Of a DNA stretch of 64,000 nt, positions 38,736 to 46,366 are shown piece after piece. Under the pieces are notes generated by a model that was given only the letters and a program-made list of their open reading frames with translations, had not been told where the DNA came from and ran no database searches. How positions within the stretch are numbered: position 1 is the stretch's first letter; each line of letters begins with the position of its first letter. Source of the stretch: Roseivivax marinus (lineage in GTDB: Bacteria > Pseudomonadota > Alphaproteobacteria > Rhodobacterales > Rhodobacteraceae); the NCBI RefSeq assembly GCF_900109705.1, contig NZ_FOAI01000008.1, positions 1 through 64,000 on the forward strand, read 5' to 3'. The translations under genes were made by a program, and so were the position numbers.

Positions 38736-39233
38736 TCAGGCGATCTGGCTGATCGGTTGACCTGCGGCGACCTCCAGGCCGTCGGCGTATAGAATGTGAG
38801 GCGCGTCGAAGATCAGCTCTACCAGCACCACGTCCGCGCGCCCTGCGTGATGGACGAATTCACCGTCCACCAGGCGCGAGACCGGGATCAAGGCCTGCTG
38901 TCGGCCGAAGAGGGCCATTGCCCGCCAGTCGCGGATCAGAACTTCCTGCGTCGCGGGCATGAGCACGTCGCGGTCCGGCCGCGCATTGCCCAGAGAGCCC
39001 GCGCGAATGCGCACGACGTCACGCTCCAGCCGGCGGTGGCGCACCTCGATCAGCGTCGCCATTCCGCTGTCGCGCGTGATGACCCGGTCGCCCGGTCCGA
39101 GCACGTCCACGGGAAGGGCACCGTCGAGGGTGAGCACTTCCGTCCCAGCGACGAGAGCGTTTGTGATGCATGACACGGTATCCGGGCGCAGCGGTGGCTG
39201 CCCCGTGCCGCGCCGGACCGTTTTCGGTTCCAT
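38736..39233 (-). CDS. Stand-alone Hint-domain protein (165 aa)
   Basis: This 165-residue protein contains a Hint (hedgehog/intein) domain. It opens at C-I-T-N near residue 22, then GTEVLTLDGALPVDVLGPGDRV-type entry, and a later LMPATQEVLIRDW block with a VLMP.T-H-like position. Rhodobacterales encode many such proteins, often at the C-terminus of large exported proteins; here it is almost alone, with only about 20 residues before the putative Cys. No conserved C-terminal Asn/HN is evident near the end, so splicing is unlikely, and self-cleavage or a non-catalytic role is possible. Function is unknown. Confidence 0.75.
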   Translation of the reverse strand: MEPKTVRRGTGQPPLRPDTVSCITNALVAGTEVLTLDGALPVDVLGPGDRVITRDSGMATLIEVRHRRLERDVVRIRAGSLGNARPDRDVLMPATQEVLIRDWRAMALFGRQQALIPVSRLVDGEFVHHAGRADVVLVELIFDAPHILYADGLEVAAGQPISQIA

Positions 39234-39401
39234 GAGCGCATTCCTGCTGTTCCTGCCTCTTTTCTCCGATGATTATGGCAACACGAGGTTAAAGTCCTGC
39301 CTTTTCTTGGCGGGATTTTCCTCTCGCGTCCGGTGTGTGGCTTTGCTAGAGAGCGCCGGAACCGGGCACCCGCCCCCTGCGGGCGTCCCGTGACTGTGTT
39401 C

Positions 39402-39486
39402 GCGGGTGTGGCGGAATTGGTAGACGCACCAGATTTAGGTTCTGGCGCCGCGAGGCGTGGGGGTTCGAGTCCCTTCACCCGCACCA
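39402..39486 (+). tRNA. tRNA-Leu (anticodon TAG)
   Basis: This 85-base tRNA has acceptor arms GCGGGTG/CACCCGC, a D loop with AATTGGTAGACGC and anticodon stem CCAGA/TCTGG around TTTAGGT (anticodon TAG, Leu). A long variable arm (class II), T arm GGGGTTCGAGTCCC, discriminator A and encoded CCA are present. It ends 27 bases before the trigger factor start. Confidence 0.96.
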
Positions 39487-39513
39487 GAGGATGACGAGAG
39501 GACGACAGACAAG

Positions 39514-40845
39514 ATGCAGGTCACCGAAACCCTGAACGAGGGCCTGAAGCGCGGCTACGCGATCACGCTGACGGCCGATGAACTCGATGCGAAGGTGCAC
39601 GAGAAGCTGGCCGAGGCTCAGCCCGAAGTCGAGATGAAGGGCTTCCGCAAGGGCAAGGTCCCTATGGCGCTTCTGCGCAAGCAGTTCGGCCAGCGCCTGC
39701 TCGGAGAGTCGATGCAGGAAGCCATCGACGGCGCCATGTCCAAGCACTTCGAGGACACCGGCGACCGCCCCGCGATGCAGCCCGAGGTCAAGATGACCAA
39801 CGAGGACTGGTCCGAGGGCGACGACGTCCACGTCGAAATGAACTACGAGAAGCTTCCCGACGTGCCCGAGATCGACCTGACCGACCTGTCGGTCAACAAG
39901 CCGGTCGCCAAGGCGTCCGACGAGGATGTCGAGGAAGCGCTCAGGAACCTCGCCGAGACGGCGCAGGACTTCAAGGAGCGCCAGGACGGCGTGAAGTCGA
40001 AGGACGGTGACCAGGTCGTCATCGACTTTGTCGGCAAGGTCGACGGCGAGGCGTTCGAGGGCGGCGCGGCGGAAGACTATCCGCTGACGCTCGGATCGAA
40101 CTCGTTCATTCCCGGCTTCGAAGAGCAACTCGTCGGCGTGACCAAAGGTGAGGAAAAGGCCGTCGAGGTCACCTTCCCCGAGGAGTACGGCGCCGAGAAC
40201 CTGGCCGGCAAGGCCGCGGTCTTCGACGTGACCGTCAAGGAAGTGAAAAAGCCCGTTGCCGCCGAAATCGACGACGAGCTGGCCAAGAAGTTCGGCGCCG
40301 AGGATCTCGAAGGCCTCAAGGGTCAGATCCGCGAGCGGCTCGAGGCCGAGTACCAGGGCGCCGCGCGCCAGGTGGTCAAGCGCCGCCTGCTCGATGTGCT
40401 GGACGAGAAGGTGCAGTTCGACCTGCCGCCGAGCCTCGTCGATGCCGAAGCCAAGCAGATCGCGCATCAGCTCTACCACGAGGACAACCCGGACGATCAC
40501 GGCCACGACCACGGCGAGATCGAGCCCACGGACGAGCACAAGACCCTCGCCGAGCGCCGCGTGCGCCTCGGTCTGCTGCTGGCCGAGATCGGCAATCAGC
40601 ACGAGGTCCAGGTGACCGACGCCGAGATGACCCAGGCGATCATGAACCAGGCGCGTCAGTATCCGGGCCAGGAGCGCGCGTTCTTCGACTTCGTGCGTCA
40701 GAACCAGCAGATGCAGCAGCAACTGCGCGCGCCGATCTTCGAGGACAAGGTCGTGGACGTGATCCTCGAAAAGGCGAAGGTCGAGGAGAACGAGGTCGCC
40801 AAGGAAGACCTGCAGAAGATGCTCGACGAGCTGGACGAAGTCTGA
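39514..40845 (+). CDS. tig: Trigger factor
   Basis: This 443-residue ribosome-associated chaperone and peptidyl-prolyl isomerase has an N-terminal ribosome-binding domain with [17 protein letters not shown] (about 44-60, the FRK loop). The FKBP-type PPIase domain (about 160-250) has [14 protein letters not shown] and a C-terminal helical chaperone region follows. A His/Asp-rich insertion ([17 protein letters not shown], about 323-339) lies in the C-terminal part. It follows tRNA-Leu by 27 bases and ends at a strong terminator. Confidence 0.96.
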   Translation: MQVTETLNEGLKRGYAITLTADELDAKVHEKLAEAQPEVEMKGFRKGKVPMALLRKQFGQRLLGESMQEAIDGAMSKHFEDTGDRPAMQPEVKMTNEDWSEGDDVHVEMNYEKLPDVPEIDLTDLSVNKPVAKASDEDVEEALRNLAETAQDFKERQDGVKSKDGDQVVIDFVGKVDGEAFEGGAAEDYPLTLGSNSFIPGFEEQLVGVTKGEEKAVEVTFPEEYGAENLAGKAAVFDVTVKEVKKPVAAEIDDELAKKFGAEDLEGLKGQIRERLEAEYQGAARQVVKRRLLDVLDEKVQFDLPPSLVDAEAKQIAHQLYHEDNPDDHGHDHGEIEPTDEHKTLAERRVRLGLLLAEIGNQHEVQVTDAEMTQAIMNQARQYPGQERAFFDFVRQNQQMQQQLRAPIFEDKVVDVILEKAKVEENEVAKEDLQKMLDELDEV

Positions 40846-40875
40846 CCGCTCCGGCGGTCAACGTTCCCAAGACTC

Positions 40876-40906
40876 AAAAACGGCGGCCTTCGGGCCGCCG
40901 TTTTTT
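40876..40906 (+). terminator. Rho-independent terminator after tig
   Basis: Stem CGGCGGCC/GGCCGCCG with a TTCG tetraloop is flanked by A5 and T6, so it can work in both directions. It separates tig from the convergent luxI gene. Confidence 0.93.
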
Positions 40907-40944
40907 GTTCGATCCCAAACTCGAACAGGACTTTTCGTGCGCGG

Positions 40945-41829
40945 TCAGGCGGTCATGTGCTCGGGCAGAGCGTTGCGAATTTCGCTCCAGACCGACTTCG
41001 GCACGCTGCGCGCGATTTCGGACACGAGGGCCTGCGCCGCTTCGCGTTCTTCGTCGGTGCGTGCGGCCTGCAGCTGATCGCGGCAGTAGATCGCCAGCGC
41101 GACGAGCGGGTTCTGCGCGGCATCGGACGCGGAGGCCGCCGGGGCTACGGGAGCTGCGGTCTTGCGGACTTCGGGGTGGGTCACGGTGAACATGGTGCGG
41201 ATCTCTTCCTCTGTGCCGAAAACATCGCCTTCAATTCCGGCGAACTCACGAATCGATGCGACGCGCTCGGCGGAGGCGTCCATCAGTGCGGCCATCGCGA
41301 CGACCTTGCCCATCGGCTTGGCCGAGCCGAGATAGTCGTAAGGGGCGTTGCCCGAGCGACGCATCAGCCGGTTCATCACCGGGTCGATCACTGCGACCGC
41401 GTCGGTCACGCCGGCCTGCATCGCGTATTCGAATGCGCCGACCATGATCTCGGACGTCACGTAGGACACGGTGTTACGACCGGCGCCGCGGCCGAGACGC
41501 TCGGTATCGATGCAGAAGCGAGTGGCTTCCCAGACCTGGGGGTCGCGCAGGGCCGGCTCGCCATCGAGCAGCTCGGCGAAGACGTCGGTCATCATGTGCG
41601 GACCGGTCGTCTGCAGGAGGCGCATGGTGCCGACGACGCGTCCCTCGTCGTCGAGGCTCACCACGTAAGCCGGGTCGAGGCCATCGAACACGTCGATTTC
41701 CAGCCCTTCTTCGTTGACCTGGACATCCCAGCCCAGCCGATCGCGGAAGACGCGCGCGCGCAGCGCGAAAACGTCACGCATGATATCCGCGAAGATGTCG
41801 CGATTCAGTGCGTCGAGTACGATGATCAC
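40945..41829 (-). CDS. luxI: Acyl-homoserine-lactone synthase (LuxI family), long form
   Basis: This LuxI-type autoinducer synthase makes an acyl-homoserine lactone from SAM and an acyl-ACP. All invariant residues are visible: R24, F28, W34, D46, D49, R70, E101 and R104. At 294 residues it is about 80 longer than classical LuxI; the extra C-terminal part (about 215-294) is Ala/Pro-rich and then helical. Similar extended LuxI proteins occur in Rhodobacterales. The start is a GTG at 41829 with AAGGGG eight bases upstream, and that ribosome-binding site lies in one arm of an inverted repeat. It lies 101 bases downstream of luxR, same strand. The acyl chain cannot be predicted. Confidence 0.92.
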   Translation of the reverse strand: MIIVLDALNRDIFADIMRDVFALRARVFRDRLGWDVQVNEEGLEIDVFDGLDPAYVVSLDDEGRVVGTMRLLQTTGPHMMTDVFAELLDGEPALRDPQVWEATRFCIDTERLGRGAGRNTVSYVTSEIMVGAFEYAMQAGVTDAVAVIDPVMNRLMRRSGNAPYDYLGSAKPMGKVVAMAALMDASAERVASIREFAGIEGDVFGTEEEIRTMFTVTHPEVRKTAAPVAPAASASDAAQNPLVALAIYCRDQLQAARTDEEREAAQALVSEIARSVPKSVWSEIRNALPEHMTA

Positions 41830-41837
41830 AGTATTTT

Positions 41838-41868
41838 CCCCTTGCTGTCAGGCTCTTTAAAGCAAGGG
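41838..41868 (-). promoter_or_regulatory. Inverted repeat covering the luxI ribosome-binding site
   Basis: CCCTTGCT (41839-41846, plus strand) and AGCAAGGG (41861-41868) are perfect 8-base inverted repeats with a 14-base spacer. In the mRNA the downstream arm AGCAAGGG contains the Shine-Dalgarno core, ending eight bases before the GTG. It could form a hairpin that hides the ribosome-binding site, or be an operator. Both are inference. Confidence 0.55.
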
Positions 41869-41930
41869 TTAACGTGAAATGCGGCAAAAGCTATTGGGGC
41901 TTTCCCGTATCACGACGTCATAATTGTGTG

Positions 41931-42632
41931 TCAGCCTGCCTCGATCAGTCCCAAGGCGATGCCGCGACCCACTGCCTGCGGCGTGGTCAGGGCACTGAGC
42001 TTGGTGCGGGCGGAGCGCAGGTGCACCTCGACCGTCCGGTGCGAGATTCCGACGATGTCCGCGATGTCCTGCTGCGTCTTGCCGAGAGCGGCCCACTGCA
42101 GGACCTCACGCTCGCGCTGCGACAGCTCGAAGCGATTGAGCGCCGCGGTCATGGGATCTGTCCGCATTACAGCATCATGCAGGTGCACGGCTGCGTGCTG
42201 GAGACGCGGCATGACCTCGGTCTTGAGCGCGATCCATTCGCGGTCCGAGCAGTCGCGCGTGACGCTGAGCAGGCCGCATTCGCCCATGGGCCCGCGGATC
42301 GGAACCGTCAGACCGCGGTCCGAAATGCCGAAATCCGTTGCTTCCGAAAATAAGGTGACGAAGTCATCATCCCGCGCGAGTCTGCCCCAATCCACCGGGG
42401 CGACGCTGCGTGACGCCTTGTGCAGGGTCGGGTCGAACTCGTGGAAGCCGCGGGAGCCGTAATGCGTCTTCCATTCGTCGGGATAGGTTGCGTAGCCTTG
42501 AACATCCCGCGTGATCGGGTTCGCCACGGCGTAGGACGCGTAGTCGAACTCGAGCTGGTCGCAAAGCTCCAGCAGGAAGGTATCGAAGTGATCGGTGCGG
42601 CCGGGGAAACCGGCAAGGTCAATCAGCTGCAT
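41931..42632 (-). CDS. luxR: LuxR-family quorum-sensing transcriptional regulator
   Basis: This 233-residue regulator has an N-terminal autoinducer-binding domain (about 10-160) with the ligand-pocket residues W54, Y58, D67 and W82. The C-terminal LuxR helix-turn-helix (about 168-230) contains ALGKTQQDIADIVGISHRTV. It should bind the signal made by the adjacent LuxI and regulate target promoters. The ATG at 42632 is chosen because AGGCG sits seven bases upstream; a GTG two codons earlier lacks proper spacing. It lies between the XRE gene and luxI, all leftward. Confidence 0.92.
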   Translation of the reverse strand: MQLIDLAGFPGRTDHFDTFLLELCDQLEFDYASYAVANPITRDVQGYATYPDEWKTHYGSRGFHEFDPTLHKASRSVAPVDWGRLARDDDFVTLFSEATDFGISDRGLTVPIRGPMGECGLLSVTRDCSDREWIALKTEVMPRLQHAAVHLHDAVMRTDPMTAALNRFELSQREREVLQWAALGKTQQDIADIVGISHRTVEVHLRSARTKLSALTTPQAVGRGIALGLIEAG

Positions 42633-42649
42633 GGCCACGCCTGTTCGCC

Positions 42650-42666
42650 GTGGCAGGCCCTGCCAC
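42650..42666. promoter_or_regulatory. 17-bp dyad upstream of luxR
   Basis: GTGGCAG and CTGCCAC form perfect 7-base arms around GCC, lying 18-34 bases before the luxR start and just after the XRE gene stop. Size and place fit an operator for a dimeric regulator or a small hairpin. No binding data can be inferred. Confidence 0.4.
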
Positions 42667-42674
42667 AGGGGATT

Positions 42675-43058
42675 TTACGGTCGCGCACCCTCTCCGGCCT
42701 GCGCAAGTGAGCGCAGAAAGGCCATGACGGCCTCGCGCTGCGATCCGTCCAGTGTCGTGAAAATCTGGGCGAGTTCGCGGGTCTGGGATGGCGAAAGAGG
42801 GGCATTTTCTCCTCCGGCCGAGGCACGGGGGTCGTCTTCGCCCAGGTCGAGATCCTCGAAAAAGAGGCTGACCGGAACTTCGAGAACGCTGGCAATGCGC
42901 CACATCTGGGCGGCCGAGATACGGTTCTGGCCACTCTCGTATTTCTGAACTTGCTGGAAGCGAACGCCGAGGCGTTCGCCGAGATCGCGTTGGGTGAGCC
43001 CGCGCGCCTGGCGCTGTGCCCTAACCCGGGCACCGATATGTTTATCTACCAAATTCAA
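42675..43058 (-). CDS. XRE-family HTH transcriptional regulator
   Basis: This DNA-binding protein of about 127 residues has an N-terminal Cro/C1-type helix-turn-helix (about 10-65) with GLTQRDLGERLGVRFQQVQKYE. A linker and a short helical C-terminus follow, with REAVMAFLRSLAQ. It resembles the MucR-unrelated XRE regulators common in Rhodobacterales. The start is difficult: no ATG is available and several TTG codons occur. The TTG at 43058 is preferred because GAGAG lies eight bases upstream; 43064 is possible. It is the first gene before luxR-luxI. Confidence 0.85.
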   Translation of the reverse strand: MNLVDKHIGARVRAQRQARGLTQRDLGERLGVRFQQVQKYESGQNRISAAQMWRIASVLEVPVSLFFEDLDLGEDDPRASAGGENAPLSPSQTRELAQIFTTLDGSQREAVMAFLRSLAQAGEGARP

Positions 43059-43178
43059 AACCAAAACTCTCTTCGTTTCGCTCTAGCCTCACCAACTTTC
43101 ATCAGTGATGCAAGAGCAAGTTGTCAAAACACGGGCGGTCACGAACTTATTTTGCGAATGAATTCCTCATTTCGGAAA

Positions 43179-43210
43179 CAAAAAATGCCGGCCCCGTGAT
43201 AGGGGCCGGC
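43179..43210 (-). terminator. Rho-independent terminator after rplI
   Basis: GCCGGCCCC and GGGGCCGGC pair around a six-base loop (43187-43210). On the minus strand it is followed by ATTTTTTG. It lies 28 bases after the rplI stop. Confidence 0.92.
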
Positions 43211-43238
43211 ACTGTAAACAATGACCTGAGGGGGCGTC

Positions 43239-43904
43239 TCAGCCGCGGTCGTCTTCGCCTTCGGCAAGACGGGCGTCGAGCTCGTCCTTGTCCTGCACGG
43301 CCGGCTCGTCAGACGCCTGCTCGTCCGCGGTCTCGAGCTCGTCGAGCTGTGCCGCGCCGATGTCGTCGAACAGTTCCGAGATCTCGAACTCGGCCTGTGC
43401 CTCTTCCTCGGCGGCCAGCTGCTGGATCGACTTGCCCTGCGCCTGGATCTCGGCCTCTTCGGGCGAGCGGGCGACGTTCAGGGTGATCTCGCAGACGACC
43501 TCGGGGTGAAGGTGGATTTCCACCTCGTGCAGACCCAGCTCCTTGATTGGCTCGCGGATGATGACCTGCTTGCGGTCGACGTCGAAGCCGGCTTCCTTGC
43601 AGACCTCGGCGGCGTCACGGGTGGTGACCGAGCCGTATAGGTTGCCGCCGTCGGACGCCTGACGAATCACCACGAACTTCTCGCCGTCGAGCTTCTCGGA
43701 GACCTGCTCGGCCTCCTTGCGGGTCTCGAGGTTTTTCGCCTCGAGATGGGCCTTCTCGGCCTCGAAGCGGGCGATGTTCTCCTTCGACGCGGTGAGCGCC
43801 TTGCCCTGAAGCAGGAGGTAGTTGCGGGCGAAGCCGGGTTTGACGTCGACGACGTCGCCCATCTGGCCCAGCTTGGCCACGCGCTCGAGCAGAATGACTT
43901 GCAT
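43239..43904 (-). CDS. rplI: 50S ribosomal protein L9
   Basis: This 221-residue L9 binds 23S rRNA near the L1 stalk. The N-domain start [19 protein letters not shown] and the [13 protein letters not shown] loop are canonical, as is a long connecting helix. The C-domain ends around residue 150. It carries an acidic C-terminal extension of about 60-70 residues (rich in E, D, A and Q) beyond the usual 150-residue length, as in other Rhodobacterales. It is the last gene of rpsF-rpsR-rplI, 10 bases after rpsR, followed by a strong terminator. Confidence 0.96.
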   Translation of the reverse strand: MQVILLERVAKLGQMGDVVDVKPGFARNYLLLQGKALTASKENIARFEAEKAHLEAKNLETRKEAEQVSEKLDGEKFVVIRQASDGGNLYGSVTTRDAAEVCKEAGFDVDRKQVIIREPIKELGLHEVEIHLHPEVVCEITLNVARSPEEAEIQAQGKSIQQLAAEEEAQAEFEISELFDDIGAAQLDELETADEQASDEPAVQDKDELDARLAEGEDDRG

Positions 43905-43914
43905 CTCTCTCTCC

Positions 43915-44142
43915 TTACTTCACGGCGTAGGGCAGGAGGGCGAGGAAGCGGGCACGCTTGATGGCGCGCGCGAGTTCACGCTGCTTCTTCGCGCTGACTG
44001 CGGTGATGCGCGAGGGGACGATCTTGCCGCGCTCGGACACGTAGCGCTGCAGGAGTCGGGTGTCCTTGTAGTCGATCTTGGGCGCGTTCTCGCCGGAGAA
44101 CGGGCAGACCTTGCGGCGGCGGAAAAACGGTTTTGCTGCCAT
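43915..44142 (-). CDS. rpsR: 30S ribosomal protein S18
   Basis: This 75-residue protein binds 16S rRNA together with S6 on the platform. The start [17 protein letters not shown] and the core [19 protein letters not shown] are canonical, with [22 protein letters not shown] at the RNA-binding end. It lies 26 bases after rpsF and 10 bases before rplI. Confidence 0.97.
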   Translation of the reverse strand: MAAKPFFRRRKVCPFSGENAPKIDYKDTRLLQRYVSERGKIVPSRITAVSAKKQRELARAIKRARFLALLPYAVK

Positions 44143-44168
44143 GGTTTAGCTCCTTGTTTCTCGGGCGA

Positions 44169-44522
44169 TCAGTTGCGGCGGCGACGGTCGTCGCGCTCGT
44201 CGCGCTTCTGCATCTGGATGGACGGGCCTTCCTCGTGCTCCTCGACCTTGATGGTCAGGACGCGCATGACGTCGTCGTGCAGGCGCATCAGGCGCTCCAT
44301 CTCCTGCACGGCCGTCGCGGGGGCGTCGGTGCGCAGGAAAGCGTAGTGCCCCTTGCGGTTCTTGTTGATCTTGTAGGCCATCGTCTTCACGCCCCAGTAC
44401 TCGCTGGTGACGAGCGTGCCACCGTTGTCGGAGAGGACGGAGGTGAAGTGTTCGATCAGGCCCTCGGCCTGCGCGTTGGACAGGTCCTGACGCGAGATGA
44501 AGACATGCTCGTAGAGCGGCAT
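44169..44522 (-). CDS. rpsF: 30S ribosomal protein S6
   Basis: This 117-residue protein pairs with S18 in the small subunit. The start MPLYEHVFISRQDLS and the segment WGVKTMAYKINKNRKGHYAF are canonical. A charged C-terminal tail (KRDERDDRRRRN) follows. It is the first gene of the operon; the 299-base gap upstream presumably holds the promoter. The next gene on the other side is divergent. Confidence 0.97.
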   Translation of the reverse strand: MPLYEHVFISRQDLSNAQAEGLIEHFTSVLSDNGGTLVTSEYWGVKTMAYKINKNRKGHYAFLRTDAPATAVQEMERLMRLHDDVMRVLTIKVEEHEEGPSIQMQKRDERDDRRRRN

Positions 44523-44821
44523 GCGATCTTCCTCATGTTCTGGCGCGTTTCAAAGGGCAGGCGATGCATCCTCTCCGCACCTGCCCACGAGAGACCGCGC
44601 GGTGCGAAAACGTTCGCGGAGAGAGCGGCCCGTATACACGGATTGCCCAGTCACGCAAGGGGCGGGGAGGGCGCGCGCAGGACATCGCCGGCGCGCGCGG
44701 CGCGGCGTCCTGCGCGGGCGACGCGTGACCTTCCGCAAGGTCGCCTTAAATTGGCCCATGTTGTTAACAATGTATAAACCAGAGCCGCATTAGTAACGCC
44801 GCGCCGACACCGGAGATCTCT

Positions 44822-45088
44822 ATGAGCGATACCGCCCGTCACGGACACAACTCCCACGAGGTATTCTCGAATCCGCAACCTTCGGCGTTCGACCCGGTGA
44901 TGCGCGCGGCGCTGGTGATGATCGGCGGTGCGCTGATCGCCGCCGCGCTGGCGATCTGGATGGGGGCCGGCCGCGGCGTCGCAGACCTGCCCGCGCTCGG
45001 ACTGATCCGCCTCGGGGTGTCATGCTTCCTCGGGCTCTCCGGTCTGACCTGTTTCGGCGCGGCCCGCGTGATCGGACGCACCCGCTGA
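44822..45088 (+). CDS. Small membrane protein of unknown function (88 aa)
   Basis: The 88-residue product has a polar N-terminus (about 1-25) and two membrane helices (about 28-48 and 58-80), so both ends are probably cytoplasmic. No family is recognised. The ATG has GGAGAT eight bases upstream. A TATAAA-like box at 44773-44778 and a TTGTTAACAA palindrome at 44761-44770 lie upstream. It is divergent from the rpsF operon and upstream of the YceI gene on the same strand. Confidence 0.6.
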   Translation: MSDTARHGHNSHEVFSNPQPSAFDPVMRAALVMIGGALIAAALAIWMGAGRGVADLPALGLIRLGVSCFLGLSGLTCFGAARVIGRTR

Positions 45089-45234
45089 TCATCCTCGGTC
45101 CAGAGGCACTCAGCGCACAGTCGAAACCCCGTCTGTTCACATTTCAACAGATCCTGTGATGCGGCGTGGCGTTGATCGTAAGGTGCGGGGGTGCATCTCT
45201 GAGGCGGGATAACCGCAACAGAGAGGACTTCCTC

Positions 45235-45825
45235 ATGAACCGCTTCGCAGCCGCCACCGCGCTCGCCCTTGTGCCCGCTACGGCCGTTCTGGCCGAGCCC
45301 GTCGAGTACTCGCTCGACAGCTCGCACAGCCAGATCGTCTTCCACTACGACCACCTCGGCTTCTCCACGGGCTACGGCATGTTCTCGGGCTTCGACGGCA
45401 CGATCATGTTCGACCAGGAAGACCCGGCGAACTCTTCCGTCGAGGTTTCCTTCCCCGTGCGGTCGATGATGACCGGCTGGGAAGGCCGCTTCGAGCACTT
45501 CATGTCCGAGGATTTCTTCGGCGCCGAAGAGGGCGACATGGTCACCTTCACCTCCACCGGCATCGAGGTGATCGGCGAGGAAACCGCCGAGATCACCGGC
45601 GAGCTGAGCATGAACGGGGTGACCAACGAGGTCGTCCTCGACGCGCAGCTCAACAAGGCCGGCTCGCACCCGATGGAAAACAAGCCCTGGGCCGGTTTCT
45701 CGGCGACGACCACGGTGCTTCGCTCGGACTATAATCTCGGCATGTTCGCGCCGGCCGTCAGCGACGAGGTCGAAATCGAGATTTCGGTCGAGGCGATGGA
45801 AGGCCAGCCCGAGACCGACAGCTGA
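45235..45825 (+). CDS. Periplasmic YceI-family protein
   Basis: This 196-residue protein has a Sec signal peptide (about 1-20, ending AVLA-EP) and a YceI lipocalin-like barrel beginning YSLDSSHSQIVFHYDHLGFS. YceI proteins bind long polyisoprenoids such as quinone precursors in the periplasm. The block ELSMNGVTNEVVLDAQL and the final KPWAGFSATTTVLRSDYNLGMF are typical. GAGAGGAC lies about nine bases before the ATG. A second YceI domain occurs in the fusion protein at 47409-48608. Confidence 0.9.
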   Translation: MNRFAAATALALVPATAVLAEPVEYSLDSSHSQIVFHYDHLGFSTGYGMFSGFDGTIMFDQEDPANSSVEVSFPVRSMMTGWEGRFEHFMSEDFFGAEEGDMVTFTSTGIEVIGEETAEITGELSMNGVTNEVVLDAQLNKAGSHPMENKPWAGFSATTTVLRSDYNLGMFAPAVSDEVEIEISVEAMEGQPETDS

Positions 45826-45850
45826 TCGATCCGATCATCTTATGATGCGA

Positions 45851-45879
45851 CGCCCGCCAGGTCTCCCGGCGGGCGTTTT
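45851..45879 (+). terminator. Rho-independent terminator after the YceI gene
   Basis: CGCCCGCC and GGCGGGCG pair around a nine-base loop, followed by TTTT, 26 bases after the YceI stop. Confidence 0.82.
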
Positions 45880-46366
45880 CGCGTGTGCGGGATGAGGTGC
45901 GCTGCCTCTTCCCTTTGGCAGTGGCGGATCCCGACCGAGGGCGACCGCGTTCCACGCGCATAGCGCTTTCCTCGGTAACGGAGCTGTCCTTGCTAACAAC
46001 GTCCCGAATGTTGGACGGTCTCGCTCGGGGACCGGGTGTTCGGAACCGACCGGAATCTATGGCCTGCGTCCGGCAACGGTAATGTGGTCCGGTGGGCTGG
46101 AGACGGTCCCGGCCCCGGCCGTTTGCGGATCCCGGGGAAGACGAAACTCGGCGCTCGGGGTGGAGGAGTTTCATGCAGTCAGTAAGATTCTGCCGATCGC
46201 GTCCCGGTCACCGTGCTGCCTCGATCGGCCGATCGACCCCGTTCCGTTGTTCGCCCCCGGCAGGCCGGTGGTGTGGCCGCGGTCTCAGAGCTCCGGGTCT
46301 CATCAGACGTGGACGAGCTCCTTGTCACGTTTCGCCAGGCGGTATGCGAGTCCGTTGTTGGCTAAA
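45880..46366. other. Long intergenic region upstream of the VTT gene
   Basis: These 487 bases hold no gene that I can support. One small frame at 46173-46370 (65 codons) starts after GGAGGAG and ends overlapping the VTT start codon (ATGA). Its codon third positions are not GC-biased like the neighbours, and its Arg/Cys-rich product looks non-natural. It is discussed as a possible leader. Confidence 0.4.

Noticed and set aside
40846-43238. A classical lux box in the luxR-luxI region
   Set aside because: I looked for a 20-base CTG-N10-CAG type palindrome and found only the two dyads reported separately, which do not match that consensus.
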